Shown: one piece after another, positions 11,980-24,853 of the stretch
Position numbering within the stretch: the first letter of the stretch is position 1
How the letters are laid out: every line of letters starts with the position of its first letter
Assembly: GCA_940671915.1 (NCBI GenBank)
Contig: CALNVZ010003432.1
Location: 11,691,742-11,755,741, forward strand
DNA: 64,000 nucleotides
From: Paracentrotus lividus
Lineage: Eukaryota; Echinodermata; Echinoidea; Camarodonta; Echinidae
Direction of reading: 5' to 3'
Notes under the pieces: generated by a model
The model's database searches: none
Seen by the model: the letters and a program-made list of their open reading frames with translations, nothing else
What the model was told of the DNA's origin: nothing
Position numbers and translations under genes: made by a program

Positions 11980-12560
11980 AATAAAATGCAATTATTATTG
12001 TTGGCCATTTATCTCGCCTGCTTAAACCTTCTGTCGGGGATGGTATCCCGTGGCTAAATGTCCACTCATTAACAGCTAATGCCCACTCGTCAACAAATCA
12101 TTACATTTTAACACCTATCCATTAGTGAGGCCTTTTATGACGCACCAAAGAGCTTTCTTTCACTCCCATTTAGTAGCGGACCTCTTGCACAAAAGATCGT
12201 TTTAATTTCAGGTGAGTATAACCCGATTATGAATCGCTAACGTTATCACCACAAAATTATCTCAGCGCGTTGATATCGATTCCTAAATCGATCACCCGAC
12301 GATGCCTCGCCTGCATTCCATAGGGAATTGTTTTTACTTATTAAGAGTATCATTAAAACGATATACCCGATATCAACAACAGAGAAAGTGAAAATATTTC
12401 CATTTAGAAATCCAATGATAATTACGTTAATGCTATTGTACATTTCACAGCTTTTCAAATCGATAGCTAAAGGGAAAATAGCATTGACTAAATTAACGAG
12501 ATATGATTCCCCCCAACCCGCATAACGTTTGACAAGGCCATAGTGATCAGATTCAAAGCA
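11980..12560. other. Candidate regulatory block with homeodomain-type sites
   Basis: Repeat-free, with several ATTA/TAAT cores (for example ACAGCTAATG at 12072 and TCCATTAGTG at 12117). About 32 kb downstream of the NK1 stop codon. Function is inference. Confidence 0.25.
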
Positions 12561-13084
12561 GATTAAATTATATGATATTAATCAATGATAGGTGTGAATT
12601 AATTGATAGAAAATGAATACATGTAATGCTATGTTATGTAATACTTTTAGCCGATACTTGATGTAGTAAAAATGGTGGTGGAAGTAAATTAGTAGTAGTA
12701 ATAGTATAAGCAGGCCTAGTTCTATTTGTGAATGATCAGTGGTAGATGTAGAACTAGTATTATTAGAAGTGGGTGTAGGAATACCCGTAAAAGGTTCATC
12801 TGATTGGTATGATTCAATAGATAAAGTATAATTCTTTATTTTGTCTACTAGTATTTCCATTTTTTTTCTTGTATTTTTCCTGTCGTTTTCTTTTCGTTAA
12901 TTTATCTTATAATTATTCGTTAATACTCTAATATTGTTATGAAATCATATTTTGTGTTGTCATGACGACCTGGACTCAAGCCTTGTGCTTATAAAGATTC
13001 TCGCCTTTGATTTATATTAAGTCTGCCCGTTGAACCATAGGAATGTAGGAATAAGATAATTGTAGAATAATAGCAGAATAGTAG

Positions 13085-13203
13085 AAAAGTAATAGTAGTA
13101 GTAGATACAGGAATAGGAGGGGGAGGAGGAGGAGGAAGAAGAAGAAGAAGAAGGAGAAGAAGAAGAAGTATTAGTACTAGCAGCAGCAGCAGCCACAGTG
13201 GCA

Positions 13204-13276
<73 letters not shown>

Positions 13277-13305
13277 AAGTAGTAGTTGAAGTAGTACTAG
13301 CATTA
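13085..13305. repeat. Compound trinucleotide repeat (GGA, GAA, GCA, GTA)
   Basis: Blocks of AGG, AAG, AGC and AGT triplets follow one another. The 104-codon poly-Leu frame on the minus strand is a product of the repeat. Confidence 0.95.
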
Positions 13306-14697
13306 GAAAAGTATATTGTTTAAATATGTATATTCCGAAAACAGGTTGGTGTTAATGTAGTTTTTTTTATAACAGCTGTCATAATTAACAGTATTGTATT
13401 GATGCCTTAATGGTACAGCCTTCTCTATTACTTTGAGTAATTTTATCATCTAAATTTTGATCACATCTTCGTCACCCTTTTAACTTGCCTTGGTGTGTTT
13501 TTCATATCAATATCTCCCAAACTCTTTTGAATGTTGTACTGCATATTCAATGTGTTACACAAACTGATTTGCTGTCAAAACAACTGTGACATCACTTGCT
13601 TCACAGAATGCTATGTACATATACATTTTCATTCGAAAAAAACAAAAAACAAAACACAAAACAAACAAAATAAAACAACGAAACTGTTGCCCATTTAGCA
13701 CCTTTTTTTTCTTCAAATCTTTCATCTGATTCGCTTCGAAATTGAATTATCCAATCATTGTCTTTCTTCGCATGAGTGCTGAACACGGTGACATTATTGG
13801 CGCTACAGAATGACAGCTTAGTGGGTGAGAAAAATGATGAATAAATGATCTTGTTAACCGACAGATGTCAATGGGCCTGTTCTCACTGCTACTGACTCTG
13901 AGTTGACCACGAATTAGCCCCGTGCGTATTCTTTCATGTCACTACTATCTATATATTCTTCCTCGCTTTCCCTTCTCCTTATAATGCAAACCATCCCAGG
14001 TTTATTTTCCTCGCTCCATATTATCTATTCTTTCACATGTATCCCTTTAAGAATATTTGCGTACATCATTTCCAATTTTCACTTGCAGGTGCAGTGATAA
14101 CTTCGCATAAAACTCCAAGTTTTTGTGGGGAAAAAATTCGGGTCTTTATCTATATCTTTTGTTTAATTTATTGTTTTTTAAATTTTCTTTTGATATATCC
14201 TGCGTCCTCTTGTATTACCTCATTTTTGTAGAAACATACATCTGATCTTAAATTTTGAATAACAATTTATTTCTTAGTAAAGTCCTTTTCATTATATCAT
14301 TTTGGGGGTTCGCATAAAAGAAGAAAAAAAAAAATCGTCGAACAAAAAGTTCGGCAGTGTGGCCACACCTCGAAGTTGAACCGTGCCGAATGCTCCTCAC
14401 ACCAAGCTCATTGTAGGCAGGCAGCCGAGCGTGCACGCATCACGCAGGCAAGCAACGTCACGTGATGCGGAACAATATGATTGAATTATTTCCTCATTAC
14501 AAATTCATTGAGTAAAACAATTCTCACCCATGCGCAGTGAGACGAAGGGGCTACAGATTTAGCTAAAACATCCAATGGCATGACCAAACCAAGTTCATTC
14601 AGGTCTAAATTTCGGAAGGGTTTTTATGCGTATATACTTCGTTATTGTCCAAAGTATAATATTGGTGATATCAGGTTATGGTAATTTTGGTTATGAG

Positions 14698-15070
14698 GTT
14701 GAGGAGGAGGAGGATGATTGTGGTGGTGGTGGTGGTGGTGGAGGTGATGATGATGATGATGATGATGAGAAGGAGGAGGAGGAGGGGGAAATGAATAAGG
14801 GTTATGAGGATGTTAGTAATGGTGATTAGGCGGAGAAGGGGGATAATGATGACGGTGATGAATAACACTGAAGATGATCGTGTTCATGATGAATTAATGA
14901 TAATTATGATGATTATGATGATGAATGATTATGATGAGGAGGAGGAGGGAGGGGGAGGAGGAAATGTATATAATGATGATGTGATGATGATAATTGATGA
15001 TAAAGGTTATAATGATGAAGATGGTGATATGTTGATATATGAGGAATACGAGGAGCATGAGGCCGACGAC
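14698..15070. repeat. GAG/GGT/GAT-rich triplet repeat
   Basis: Purine-rich triplet tracts and scattered GATGATGAT create Asp/Glu/Gly frames on plus and Ile frames on minus. No conserved domain or gene structure is seen. Confidence 0.9.
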
Positions 15071-15447
15071 GACTAGAAGTGATAAGCCATTACTAGATTT
15101 TATAAGAGATGATTATTTTTGGCAAATATTAAATTTTAATTATTATGAATTTAAATTCGGTTACGTTTTTTTCTTCTTCACAGAAATGAAACTGATACTC
15201 TTAATCAGCTTTTCTCAGTGATACTGATTTCAGAGAAATAGGAGAAGACATAGAAAGGGAAAGAGCATGATCAAATAGATGGATGAATTACAAATAATAT
15301 ATAATAATATATATATATATATAAAGAAGGAGAGACATAGAAAGAGACAGGGAAAAACATACAAAAACTAAATAACCATTTGAATGATAGAGAAAGCACA
15401 AATCTGAACCATTACTAAATAAATCGATATGCAATATTCAAACTGAA

Positions 15448-15556
15448 TATCATTATTTATTTATTTTTTTATTTTTTTATTTTATTTAATTTTATTTCTT
15501 TTATTTATTATTTTTTATTTATTTATTTATTATTTTTTTTTTTTTGGGGGGGGGGG
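15448..15556. repeat. (TTTA)n, T-run, G-run compound repeat
   Basis: TTTA units pass into 14 or more T and then about 12 G. The same order occurs near 3952-4001 and 17840-18080. Confidence 0.85.
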
Positions 15557-16335
15557 AAACATGCCTTTTTCGATTATTGTTCCTAAAGTAAAACATATGC
15601 AATGCACACGCACATGATGTATATAAGCCCTTTCAATTTTTAGTTCATAATATTAAGTGCTTATTTTAATAATCTCCTTCGAACAGCTTTTAATTTGCCT
15701 TTCTTGTAATTGATGTAATAAGTTTAAAATCTTGTTACGACGATTTATAGCACAGCACTTTTCAATTTCGTTAATAGCTTCTAGCCATTCTATACTTTCC
15801 TTAAATTATGATGATGAAGCCGAGAAAAGCAAATTTTATCTGGTGATAGATGATTAAAATAATCAAAGATTGATAGATACGTGAGAATGCTGTGAAAATC
15901 AATGGGAGATATATCAGTAACGTGCTCAAACAGAGCAATATAGATATTAGTTTGATGTTTTGAGAATTTACTACTACAAGAAGGGGGCTCTTTAGAATAT
16001 TATTCTCGCCTTTTAGTCGTCAACAAAATGGTGCGAGATAAGTGGAAGATTCCATTATCTCAACTTTTTGCAACTGAATTGTCTTCTCCTAAAATAGACC
16101 GTTAATTTCTCAGTTTTGCGGCGCAATTTTCCGCAAACGTGTCTAAACTTCAAATCTTTGATCCGTTTTTTTAGTCGGCGGGATACAATAGAAGTCATGG
16201 ATGGGCATAAAAAGCAGCATATTTTCCAAACCGATCATGCGATATTTTCATTTCATTCCTAAGCGAAGTCAATAGAAGATAATTGATGTCGAGTAATACC
16301 AGACAATAAGATTACATTGAGAGATAATATACATA

Positions 16336-16650
16336 CACTGTAAAAAAAATAATACAGCAAAGTGATGTCAGCAGAGTCGCCATACAAAAATGTAATTTGA
16401 AATAACAGTTTTGCTGTAAATTTCTTCTCTAATAATTAATGAAAGAGAAGAGAAGAAATCATTAGAGTTCTATAGCTGACATATTTGGTTAAAACGGAAC
16501 AAATGTGTTACTCCTGATGTATATTTTGTTCTCAATTATTCCTTATTTGCAGGAGAAATTTACAACAAAAATGTTTTTTAAATTGCATTTTTTTATGGCG
16601 ACTCTGCTGACAGCAGATTTGCTGTAAAAACACAAATATTTTTTACAGTG
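16336..16650. mobile_element. Foldback MITE (CACTGTAAAAA ends, TA target)
   Basis: 315 bases, TA on both sides (16334-16335 and 16651-16652). The arms are about 110 bases and imperfect. Both contain GTCAGCAGAGTCGCCATA and, further in, GCTGTAAATTTCT or TTGTAAATTTCT, so the element would fold into one long hairpin. No coding potential. The TA duplication suggests Tc1/mariner mobilisation. Confidence 0.85.
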
Positions 16651-17099
16651 TAGGTATAAACAAAGAGACGACGAGAGAGCCTCTAAAGGGTTTCAAACTA
16701 TAATGCAGATGTGACATGACAGATATGAGTCTATATATTAGAAAAGTTCAGAAAAGCTGAGAAAAGATTTAAAAAGGAACTATGCAAATTAAGGATCACA
16801 AACAAAGAAGAGATAGCAGAGACAGAGACAGGGACAAACAGAATGAGGAAAGATGGTGTACAAAATGCTTCTATAAACGTACATGTATGTAGAGAGTCTC
16901 ATGGCTGTTAGACGGAGATCAAGAGGGACAACAAATAAATCTACATAAGAAGAAACAAGCGGGATAATAAGCAAGATGGGAATAAACATAAACTATAGGG
17001 AAAAGTACCAATAGAAAGAAAGAAAAAAAAATCGCAACTTTCCTCTTAAAATTGGCAATTTGTATAGGCCTACAAGTTACTCATACCTGAACTCTCCCC

Positions 17100-17600
17100 A
17101 TCACACTCCTTTCGAAAGTACAATTCCATACTCTAGTCCATTCTTTAGGGAGCCTCAAATAATTTGACCTACATTTTGGGGTTGGGGCTGCTTGGGAGTG
17201 AAAGTCCGCGCGGTCATACGCCCCTGTGCCCCCATGGGGGTCATTGCAACCCCTCCCCCATCCCTCTAGATCGTTACACCGAGGAGCATTTATCCATGCA
17301 TATTCCCACTTGGATACAAACGTTCACAGCTCGCCGATCTTATATTGATTGTTCACGCCGATGTATCCTGATTTGATGGGTGTTTTGGTCCCCGATGAAA
17401 CTAGAGTATTTTCATCGCGAAGGGCGGATAGAGGCGCTTCCAATACAGTATGAGGGGCCGGGGGGGGGGGGGGGGGGCTGTACTGATTATGCGGCTAATC
17501 CAATGCGTTTTCATTTAATGGCTGCAAATGAAATTCAGGGCATGTGTCTTCTTTGCTGTTCCGTGGTTTTAATTTCTTAGATTTTCCTCCTCTTTTTAAA
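17100..17600. other. GC-richer non-coding block with G runs
   Basis: Includes an 18-base G run at 17460-17477 after GAGGGGCC. The two short frames are unrecognised. Confidence 0.4.
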
Positions 17601-17839
17601 AACTCCTTCGATCTTTAAAAAAAAAAAATAATAATAAATAAAAAATGTTATTGCCATTATTCAACATCTACGTACCAACAAGTTTAAGCTTGATAATAGT
17701 CTGTAGAGCTGTTCGTCAATCCATATATCTATTTTTAGTTGTGTCTTTGGAATCCTGCATCTATTCCATTTGATATTATCACCAAATCATATCGACTTGT
17801 AATTACCATGAAAGGAAGTTCTCCAAGTATTTATAGAAG

Positions 17840-17971
17840 TGATTTATTTTTTATTTTTCATTTAATTAATTAATTAATTTATATATTTATTTATCTATTT
17901 ATTTTATTTTATTTTTGTTTATTTATTTATTATTATTATTATTATTTATTTATTAATTTATTTATTTGTAT

Positions 17972-18002
<31 letters not shown>

Positions 18003-18080
18003 TTAATTTATTTATTTGTATTCATTTATTTATTTATTTATTTATTTATTTATTTTATTTTTATTTTTTGTTTTTTTGGG
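17840..18080. repeat. (TTTA)n array with a G-run end
   Basis: A long TTTA array with a duplicated inner segment (TTTATTAATTTATTTATTTG occurs twice, about 60 bases apart), closing in TTTTTTTGGGGG. Confidence 0.9.
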
Positions 18081-18099
18081 GGTATTCAATGGTAACTTT

Positions 18100-18600
18100 C
18101 AAGTGCATTGAAAGCATTTCCCAATATTCCTGAGAGTATGGGGAGGAGGTCTGTCCCTTCGTTAAACCTCAGCCCCTTGTCGGGACGTTTTTAAATAGGT
18201 GATGATGAAGTGGATGTTTTGTTATTATTTTTCGTATCGATCTCCGAGGAGCGGCTCGAGAATGGTCACCGGGAGACCCATGGAAGTCTTGGCCGATGCT
18301 CGGGGGAGCCGTTGCTGCTTTGAGATGGGTAAAAAAAAAAACCCGCCCGACGTGAAACACCGCATGTCTCACTGTCAGTCATAGAAATTATTGTCTGCTT
18401 CGACGGAAAGATTGGTGACGTCATCGCTGATTTGAATTGCACTTTCGTTCCATGGGCTTGAGGTCTGGGGTTCCATTTGTTTGCAGAAGGACACAGCTCT
18501 ATAGAATACCTCCGAACGTTAATGTTATTCCTACAGTTCCATCGACTAGAAACCTGAGAAAGCTCCCGCAATAGTCCTCATATCAAAATTGAATATTGTA
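18100..18600. other. GC-richer block, no recognised gene
   Basis: Overlapping short frames on both strands (for example a 101-codon minus frame at 18266-18571) match nothing I know. Could be regulatory or a repeat fragment. Confidence 0.3.
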
Positions 18601-19474
18601 GTATTTTTGTTTACTCACGTACATGACTAAACCAGCTACTTGCAAACATAAATTTATTTTCAAACTACTTAACGCAAACAAACGATATTTTGTACAGAAT
18701 TTCAACAAGATATATACATGATGACAATTCAGACGATTTCAACATAAACGTTGGCGTCTAATAACTGCTTAAAGATAAACAAAAAATCAAGAAAATCCAA
18801 TTCCTTTTGCTTAATGGCGGAATCGTTTTTGTTTGTTTTATAATGGTGGATGGGATGGGACAAAAACTTAAGTTGATAATAACCTACTAAGAAAACTAAT
18901 GACGATGAACTGTATTGTTTCAATGAGGCCGTTGAACCCAGACGACCATTTTTAATCATCGTTTGGTGTTTAGGTCCAGGTCCCTTTATGGAGATCCTAG
19001 TCCTCCTTAGGGTACGACTTCAAATAACTGATATGTGAATCGGTCTGGTTAAGAATACATATCCCCTCTTCATTTTATTGACAGGGAATTCCATTTTATG
19101 AGATCATAACCATCGTCTTTAAAACAAGGTTTCAAGCAATCAATGTTTTGTATCTGAAAAGTTTTTTATTCTAAGGTTTTTTTTTTTTAGTTTTTTTTTT
19201 TACCGGATTTGATTTGATTAGTCATCTTAGCTGATTAATTCAAATATGTATTAGCCAGAAACACACATATATGACAACGGAAACAATTTGTATTGAATAT
19301 TTTATAGACATGCATTTACTTTGTTTCTAGATTCATTCGTCACGAATACACTTCATTTGTACACCTTCATTTTCTAATGAAAGAACAGCGCCATAAAGTC
19401 ACAATATCACAATCACAATAAAATGTTCATTTTGATAAAAACAAATTAACATGTGTGCGTGTGTGTAAGGATGC

Positions 19475-19475
<1 letters not shown>

Positions 19476-19517
<42 letters not shown>
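19476..19517. repeat. (GT)n microsatellite
   Basis: About 20 GT units. The Thr-His frame on the minus strand is its shadow. Confidence 0.95.
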
Positions 19518-19520
<3 letters not shown>

Positions 19521-19666
19521 TGAATGCATATAGTACGCTAATTCTTGTTTGAACTATGTGGCCTGGATGATTGAAATCATTGGATATTTGTTTAAAAAAT
19601 ATATAACCCGTCTCTGAGCAAAGATAATCTTCCTTGACATCAAAGACTCCTAACAATAATGTTATT

Positions 19667-19787
19667 GGGTGGTATTCACGAAAGGTAACTAACTTAGTAC
19701 CCCTACTAAGTTAGTAGGGGTACTAACTAATCAGGCTACTAACTTAGTAGGCCTACTAACTTTAGTCACGCTTCAAGAATACCACCC
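19667..19787. mobile_element. Short MITE with GGGTGGTATTC ends
   Basis: 121 bases with inverted ends GGGTGGTATTCACGAA and GGGTGGTATTCTTGAA (right end in reverse complement). The 3-base sequence ATT flanks both sides. The interior is built from repeated ACTAACTTAGTA words in both orientations. A 3-bp duplication and GGG-start ends fit a PIF/Harbinger-type MITE, but the superfamily call is inference. Confidence 0.7.
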
Positions 19788-22729
19788 ATTGTCTTATGAT
19801 ATTAACAAAAATTATCCTAATTATAATATAAACAAAAAATATCTCTTTGCCTAAGATATAAATCAGGGATTCGAGTATGACTTGATCTCTTTCATTGACT
19901 TGTTTGTAAATGTTTTAACCAACGTACATGTACATAAAAAAATAAAAGTGAAAGTGTATAATGTATAAAAACTTAGCTATAAGCTTATTCGATTATGTAT
20001 CTGCCTTCCATAGATTATCTTTGATATCGACTGAATTAATCATTTTGACGATGATTTAACCAGAGATAATTATAAATATAATTTTTCCTTCTTTATTGAC
20101 CCTTTTTAAAAACCAATAGGTATATTTTAACCTATATTGATATAACAGAAGTAAAGTGAAAAGTGTATAAAACATAATTATATTCAATTAGATATCTACC
20201 GTAGATTGCCTTAGTATCACTTCCCCCATATGATATTCGTGTGTGCGTTTCTATACGTATGCATTGATGCCCGTTTCTTTTCTCTTCATCCCTTACCGTA
20301 TTAACTGACCATGTGTCTTATTATACAGTCGGCTATAATAGTAGCGAGATGGTTTTAGCGTCTTGATGAATACATGAATATCTTAAGTGCTGTCTATGAT
20401 TATAATTCCCTATGATTTTCTATTTCTGCCTATTATGAAGAATGGGAATCCTTCCCAAACCCCGTCAACCATATAATGTAGATCGGGGCTTTGAAAATCA
20501 CCAACTTCTTCATTTTCCTATGAATATCATCTCATTTTCAAGGTATCAATAGAAATCGGAATAATTTACGCAATTTTGCTCCAGGGTTGGTTTAAGAGAC
20601 GAATGTGTCGTGCGTTGATGAACCACCCTCCCTCTCTGTCTTTCTATCAATCTTTATCTATCTCTCTTTCTTTCTTTCTTTCTTTCTCTTTCTCTCCCTG
20701 TCTATCCTCCTCCTTTTCTTTTTAATTGAAAGAAATGAGAATAACCCCTCTCTCTATCTCTCTTTTCCATTTCCACATGATCACCCTAATATACGCTTCA
20801 TACAAATATAATTTCTTTCCCCTCTCTGTATCTGTCTTTATCTCCCTGTATATAATGCTTTTAAACATCTTTGTTAATCCATCTTTCTCTTCTCTGTGTA
20901 TATTTCTTAAATATCAAATGTTCTCTTTACCCATCAATAATATTTTTATGCTTTGGTTCTTTTGCTATCTGTTTAAGAATATTATCGCATATTCGCTTTC
21001 AGAAGTCTTATAAAAACGATTTAAGTTCCAGTCTTGATAAAATTATAAATTATTATGTTAGATAAAACATTGAGTGAGAAGACTGATTTAGTCCAACATC
21101 TTGGTGCATCTTGAAGAAGCATTGATGTTACGAAACTGCTATTTGAGTACCAATAAATACATTAATGAAATATACTATTCAAGCAATTTCAATGTAAATT
21201 AGTCAGTGGGGAAACAAAAAACTTTCAATGTGCCAATAAGTCCGAAGATACCAAACAAATACTAAAGGTACAAATACAATATTCATGAAAGTACCCCGAC
21301 AAAGAAAGCCGAAATTATTTTAGTGGAGGAGTTTTGTATCCAAGTTGCTGGAACAATTATTGGATTTTAATGAGCACTGGGAACAATTGTTTTGGCGGCG
21401 AAAGCTTATTTGAGATCAATGACTTTGATCTAAAAAAAAAAAAAAAAGATAAAAATTATGGTGGATTTAAGATTTTGTCTCATATACCTTTTGGATCCGG
21501 TTGATTAAAAAAGATATCCATATTTCATATCAGCGAATTTATATATATTATGATTTATACAATTGGGGAAAATGTCGGAAAATATTTGCCTACTTTTCTG
21601 GACTTATCTCTTTATTTATTTTTATACATAAATGGTTGGATGAATTCTTTATTATGAGAACCTCTCGCTCTGCCACTAGAAAAAAAAAATGGTTTGTGAA
21701 TTCAGCTCGACATCAGGTCTCCCTTTGTTTTGATATTATAAGGACAATCATCTGCATAATTATTGGGTTCCCACATCATTAAGTTGGATTTTTCTTTACC
21801 GGACCAACGCCAAAATATTTACATCACTACAAATTACATTTGTCAGTAAAAAGCTATCTCGAAACTACACATATAAAAACCATTGTGAACCCGAACGCTT
21901 CTATTTACTCTTACCAAAACACTGAATTATTTTTTGTAGCTTACATAATGTATAATACACCTTGTTACACATTTAACTGCATTGGTATAACTGAGTCGGT
22001 ACATAGTATATGACTTCGACAAAATAACAACGATTACATTTTATTTGTTTGCCATGTTACTCGGATGTTTATTTGACTGTTTCTGTCTGGCTATCTTTAT
22101 GTTACTTCGATTAAACAAAAACAAACAAGAAGGAAAAAGATATACTATACAGACGTGAAAAAAAGGTACATGGTTGTCTTAAAGTCGTATGACGATAAAG
22201 TTGAATTACTGATTTTATCATCATTGTCACAACTATTAGGAGTCGAGGAAATATTTTATGAATAGAAAACCAAATATTTGAGCTAAATTGAAACGTCCAT
22301 ATAATCTTGACGAACCCCGTGAGTTATAGGACCCCATGTGGTGTTATAATGGAGGAACTTTATGCTGGAATTAAAAGGCACAAAGGTCGCTTTTTCATGA
22401 AACATTTAAAAAGCTTGAAATGTATTTATGATAAAACGAGCAATGGGCAGGAATATTTGTATATCTTCCTTAGTTACAAGCTGATAGGTTATTCCAAATG
22501 TTATTCCATTTAATTGGTTATAATTGTCGAGTTTACCTCTTTAACAAACAGAGACGGGCTTGTCATTTTTTTTTAAATGACAATTTTTTTTTAAATGATA
22601 TGTTTACACCCACGTAAGTGATATAGTTGTACATTAATGATTTCAGAGTCGAAATACATTTATATCATCAAAAAGATTATTAGACATATACATGAGTTAT
22701 GTGAGTACTAGGTGATTAATTACAGTACA
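19788..22729. other. No gene recognised
   Basis: AT-rich DNA with a TTTC/TCTC tract near 20620-20760. The Phe/Ser/Leu frames there are low-complexity products. Confidence 0.6.
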
Positions 22730-24853
22730 CACTGAAAACCTAAACGGGTAGACCGACTAGCTTTAAAGCTAGTCGGAGTGATGCCCAGACTGACTAGCTT
22801 TAAAGCTAGTCGGTCACGACGGACTAGTTTCCTCCAACACAACCCGGTATTACGGACTAGCTTTAAAACTCGTCGTCTCTACGCGACTAGCTTGAAAGCT
22901 AGTCCGTCAAGACGGACTAGTTTTAATGCTCGTCAGTCACGACGGACTAATTTAAAGCTCGTCCGTCGTGACCGACTAGTTTGACGGACTAGCCTAAAAG
23001 CTAGTCGTAGTGATGCCCAGACTGACGAGCTTTTGAGCAGGACTAGCTTTACAGCTAGTCGGTCATGGTGTAAAAGCTAGTCCGTCGCGCTTTTCTGCGC
23101 GATGTTCTTGCTGCTGTCTTGACAAGCTAGCATGACGGACGAGGTTAATAGGCTTCACCACTGGTCAGAGACGTCAAATCTGAAATATAGAAGATATTTA
23201 AAGATACGATTAAAACATGCATTGTCACAAGAATTGAGCAAAAATAAATTAATTAAAAAAAAATAAATAAAATAAACATTTTATTATGTGATATAAAATC
23301 AGAAGACAGGAATTATACAGGAGGCACAATTAGTTAACATTATGGCAATTAACATGGGGGCACGGGGCCCAGGAGTCGCCGCCATGGCTTGCATCATACA
23401 TGACTTTTTGTGTAGGCCTACCTGCTTTTGCATTTTCGTCGTATACACTTGTTCTTTGAGAAGCCACTTTCAGAATCCCAAAGTCGCACCTCTAAACAAT
23501 ATTCTTTTCTTTCAGATACAAGTAATCTAAAGAAAAGTGGCGCCTATATTCATTATTAGAATTAAATTTCGATTTTCATAATTTAATGTGATTGTTACTA
23601 TCGTTGTAAATACACACAATTTATAAATTGATTTGGCAAGACATATTTTTTCACGTTGGTGATTATAGCATTAATCTATGTGAAAAAATAACGCTAATCT
23701 GTTGAACTGAAACATAAGGATTAAAAAGAGTACTCACACATTCATGTCACAGGAAGGAGATCGCCATTATAATCAAAATCTTAAGCTTTACGGGGTATAT
23801 CCAGTGTGCGTCTGTACAGTTTGCTCATTAAATGGAATTCACATACAGATAGTGCAACTAAATATACATGTAATAGTGATTTCCTTTTCGCAAATGCGCA
23901 TGTTATTCAATCAATTGTACCACTTTCTATTCACTGCGTTTGCTAAGCCAGGCATTCACCAGCAATTATAAGAATAGACGGTTCATGGGTTCTATAGTAG
24001 CGAAGTATCAATTAGCCTGTAATTAAAGGCGCGGTCCCACTGGCTCTTAGGATGATTTGCGTATGAATTGCGGATTGTTTGTTTTGTTTTGTTTTTTGTT
24101 TGCGGACGAACGAAATTTGTATACGCAACTCATGCGCAATTAATCCTCCCGTCAGTGGGACCGGGCCTTAAAGAATGGAACAATATTTCTAACTACTCGT
24201 AAATGCATACTTGTCACGATTATATTATTTCGGCTATCGTAATGCTCTCAGATTGTCAAGCATAACAACCTTTGTTTGAGATGTTGATTGTTCCAACCTT
24301 CTATTCATGTTGTTGCTAAGCCGGGAATTCACCAGCAATCTGTAAGGAAATACGGGTTCTGAGTTCTATAGTAACAAGGTATTCAATTAGCCTGTAATTG
24401 AAGAATGGAGAACAAATTTTGGAATCTAACCGGTACTCGTAGATTGCATACTTGTCATGATAGATGTTATGATCTCGTAAGCTTTCAGATTGTCAAGCGA
24501 AAACAACGTTGTTTCAGAATGTATCAACTTGATTATGCTCGAAACAGAATAAATAGAGAAGGTACATTGAAACGACATTGCACACTATTTGTATCAAAAG
24601 CTAGTCAGTCATTCTAATGGAGGTGAACTGTCCTACCCCCCTACTTTTTTTTGACTAGTCGTCACGTCGATGGACTAGCTTCAAGCTTGACGGACGAGCT
24701 TTAAAGCTCTCCGTCAAGTTGAGAGATGTAGATTCAGTTGTATGCTAAGTCCGTCTTGACGGACTAACATGGCAGACTAGCTTTAAAACTGTCCGTCTTG
24801 ACCGACTAGCTTTAAAGCTAGTCGGTCCACTGACGGAGAGTTAGTTTTCAGTG
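22730..24853 (+). mobile_element. Non-autonomous transposon with CTAGTC palindrome arrays (copy A)
   Basis: The left end CACTGAAAAC and right end GTTTTCAGTG are inverted. Just inside each end lie arrays of palindromes built on GACTAGCTTTAAAGCTAGTC. On the left (22753-23090) there are about ten units spaced near 30 bases, the first a perfect 24-base palindrome at 22753-22776. On the right (24650-24835) there are about five. The interior contains two diverged tandem units of roughly 370 bases (about 23941 and 24316, both starting GCTAAGCC), and one carries a 140-base insertion. No transposase frame. No clear target duplication, so the superfamily is unassigned. Confidence 0.75.
24028..24167. 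mobile_element. 140-base MITE inside copy A (TTAAA duplication)
   Basis: Ends GGCGCGGTCCCACTG and, in reverse complement, GGCCCGGTCCCACTG. TTAAA occurs on both sides (24023-24027 and 24168-24172). The sister tandem unit at about 24389 reads CCTGTAATTGAAGAATGG without it, giving an empty site. A TTAA-type target suggests piggyBac or Kolobok mobilisation; that is inference. Confidence 0.8.

Noticed and set aside
12989-13303. Poly-Leu/Pro frame of 104 codons on the minus strand
   Set aside because: Product of trinucleotide repeats, with no other coding evidence.
22753-23090. Possible CRISPR-like array because of regular palindromes
   Set aside because: Eukaryotic context, repeats are palindromic and diverged with no unique spacers of constant length, and they belong to transposon ends.
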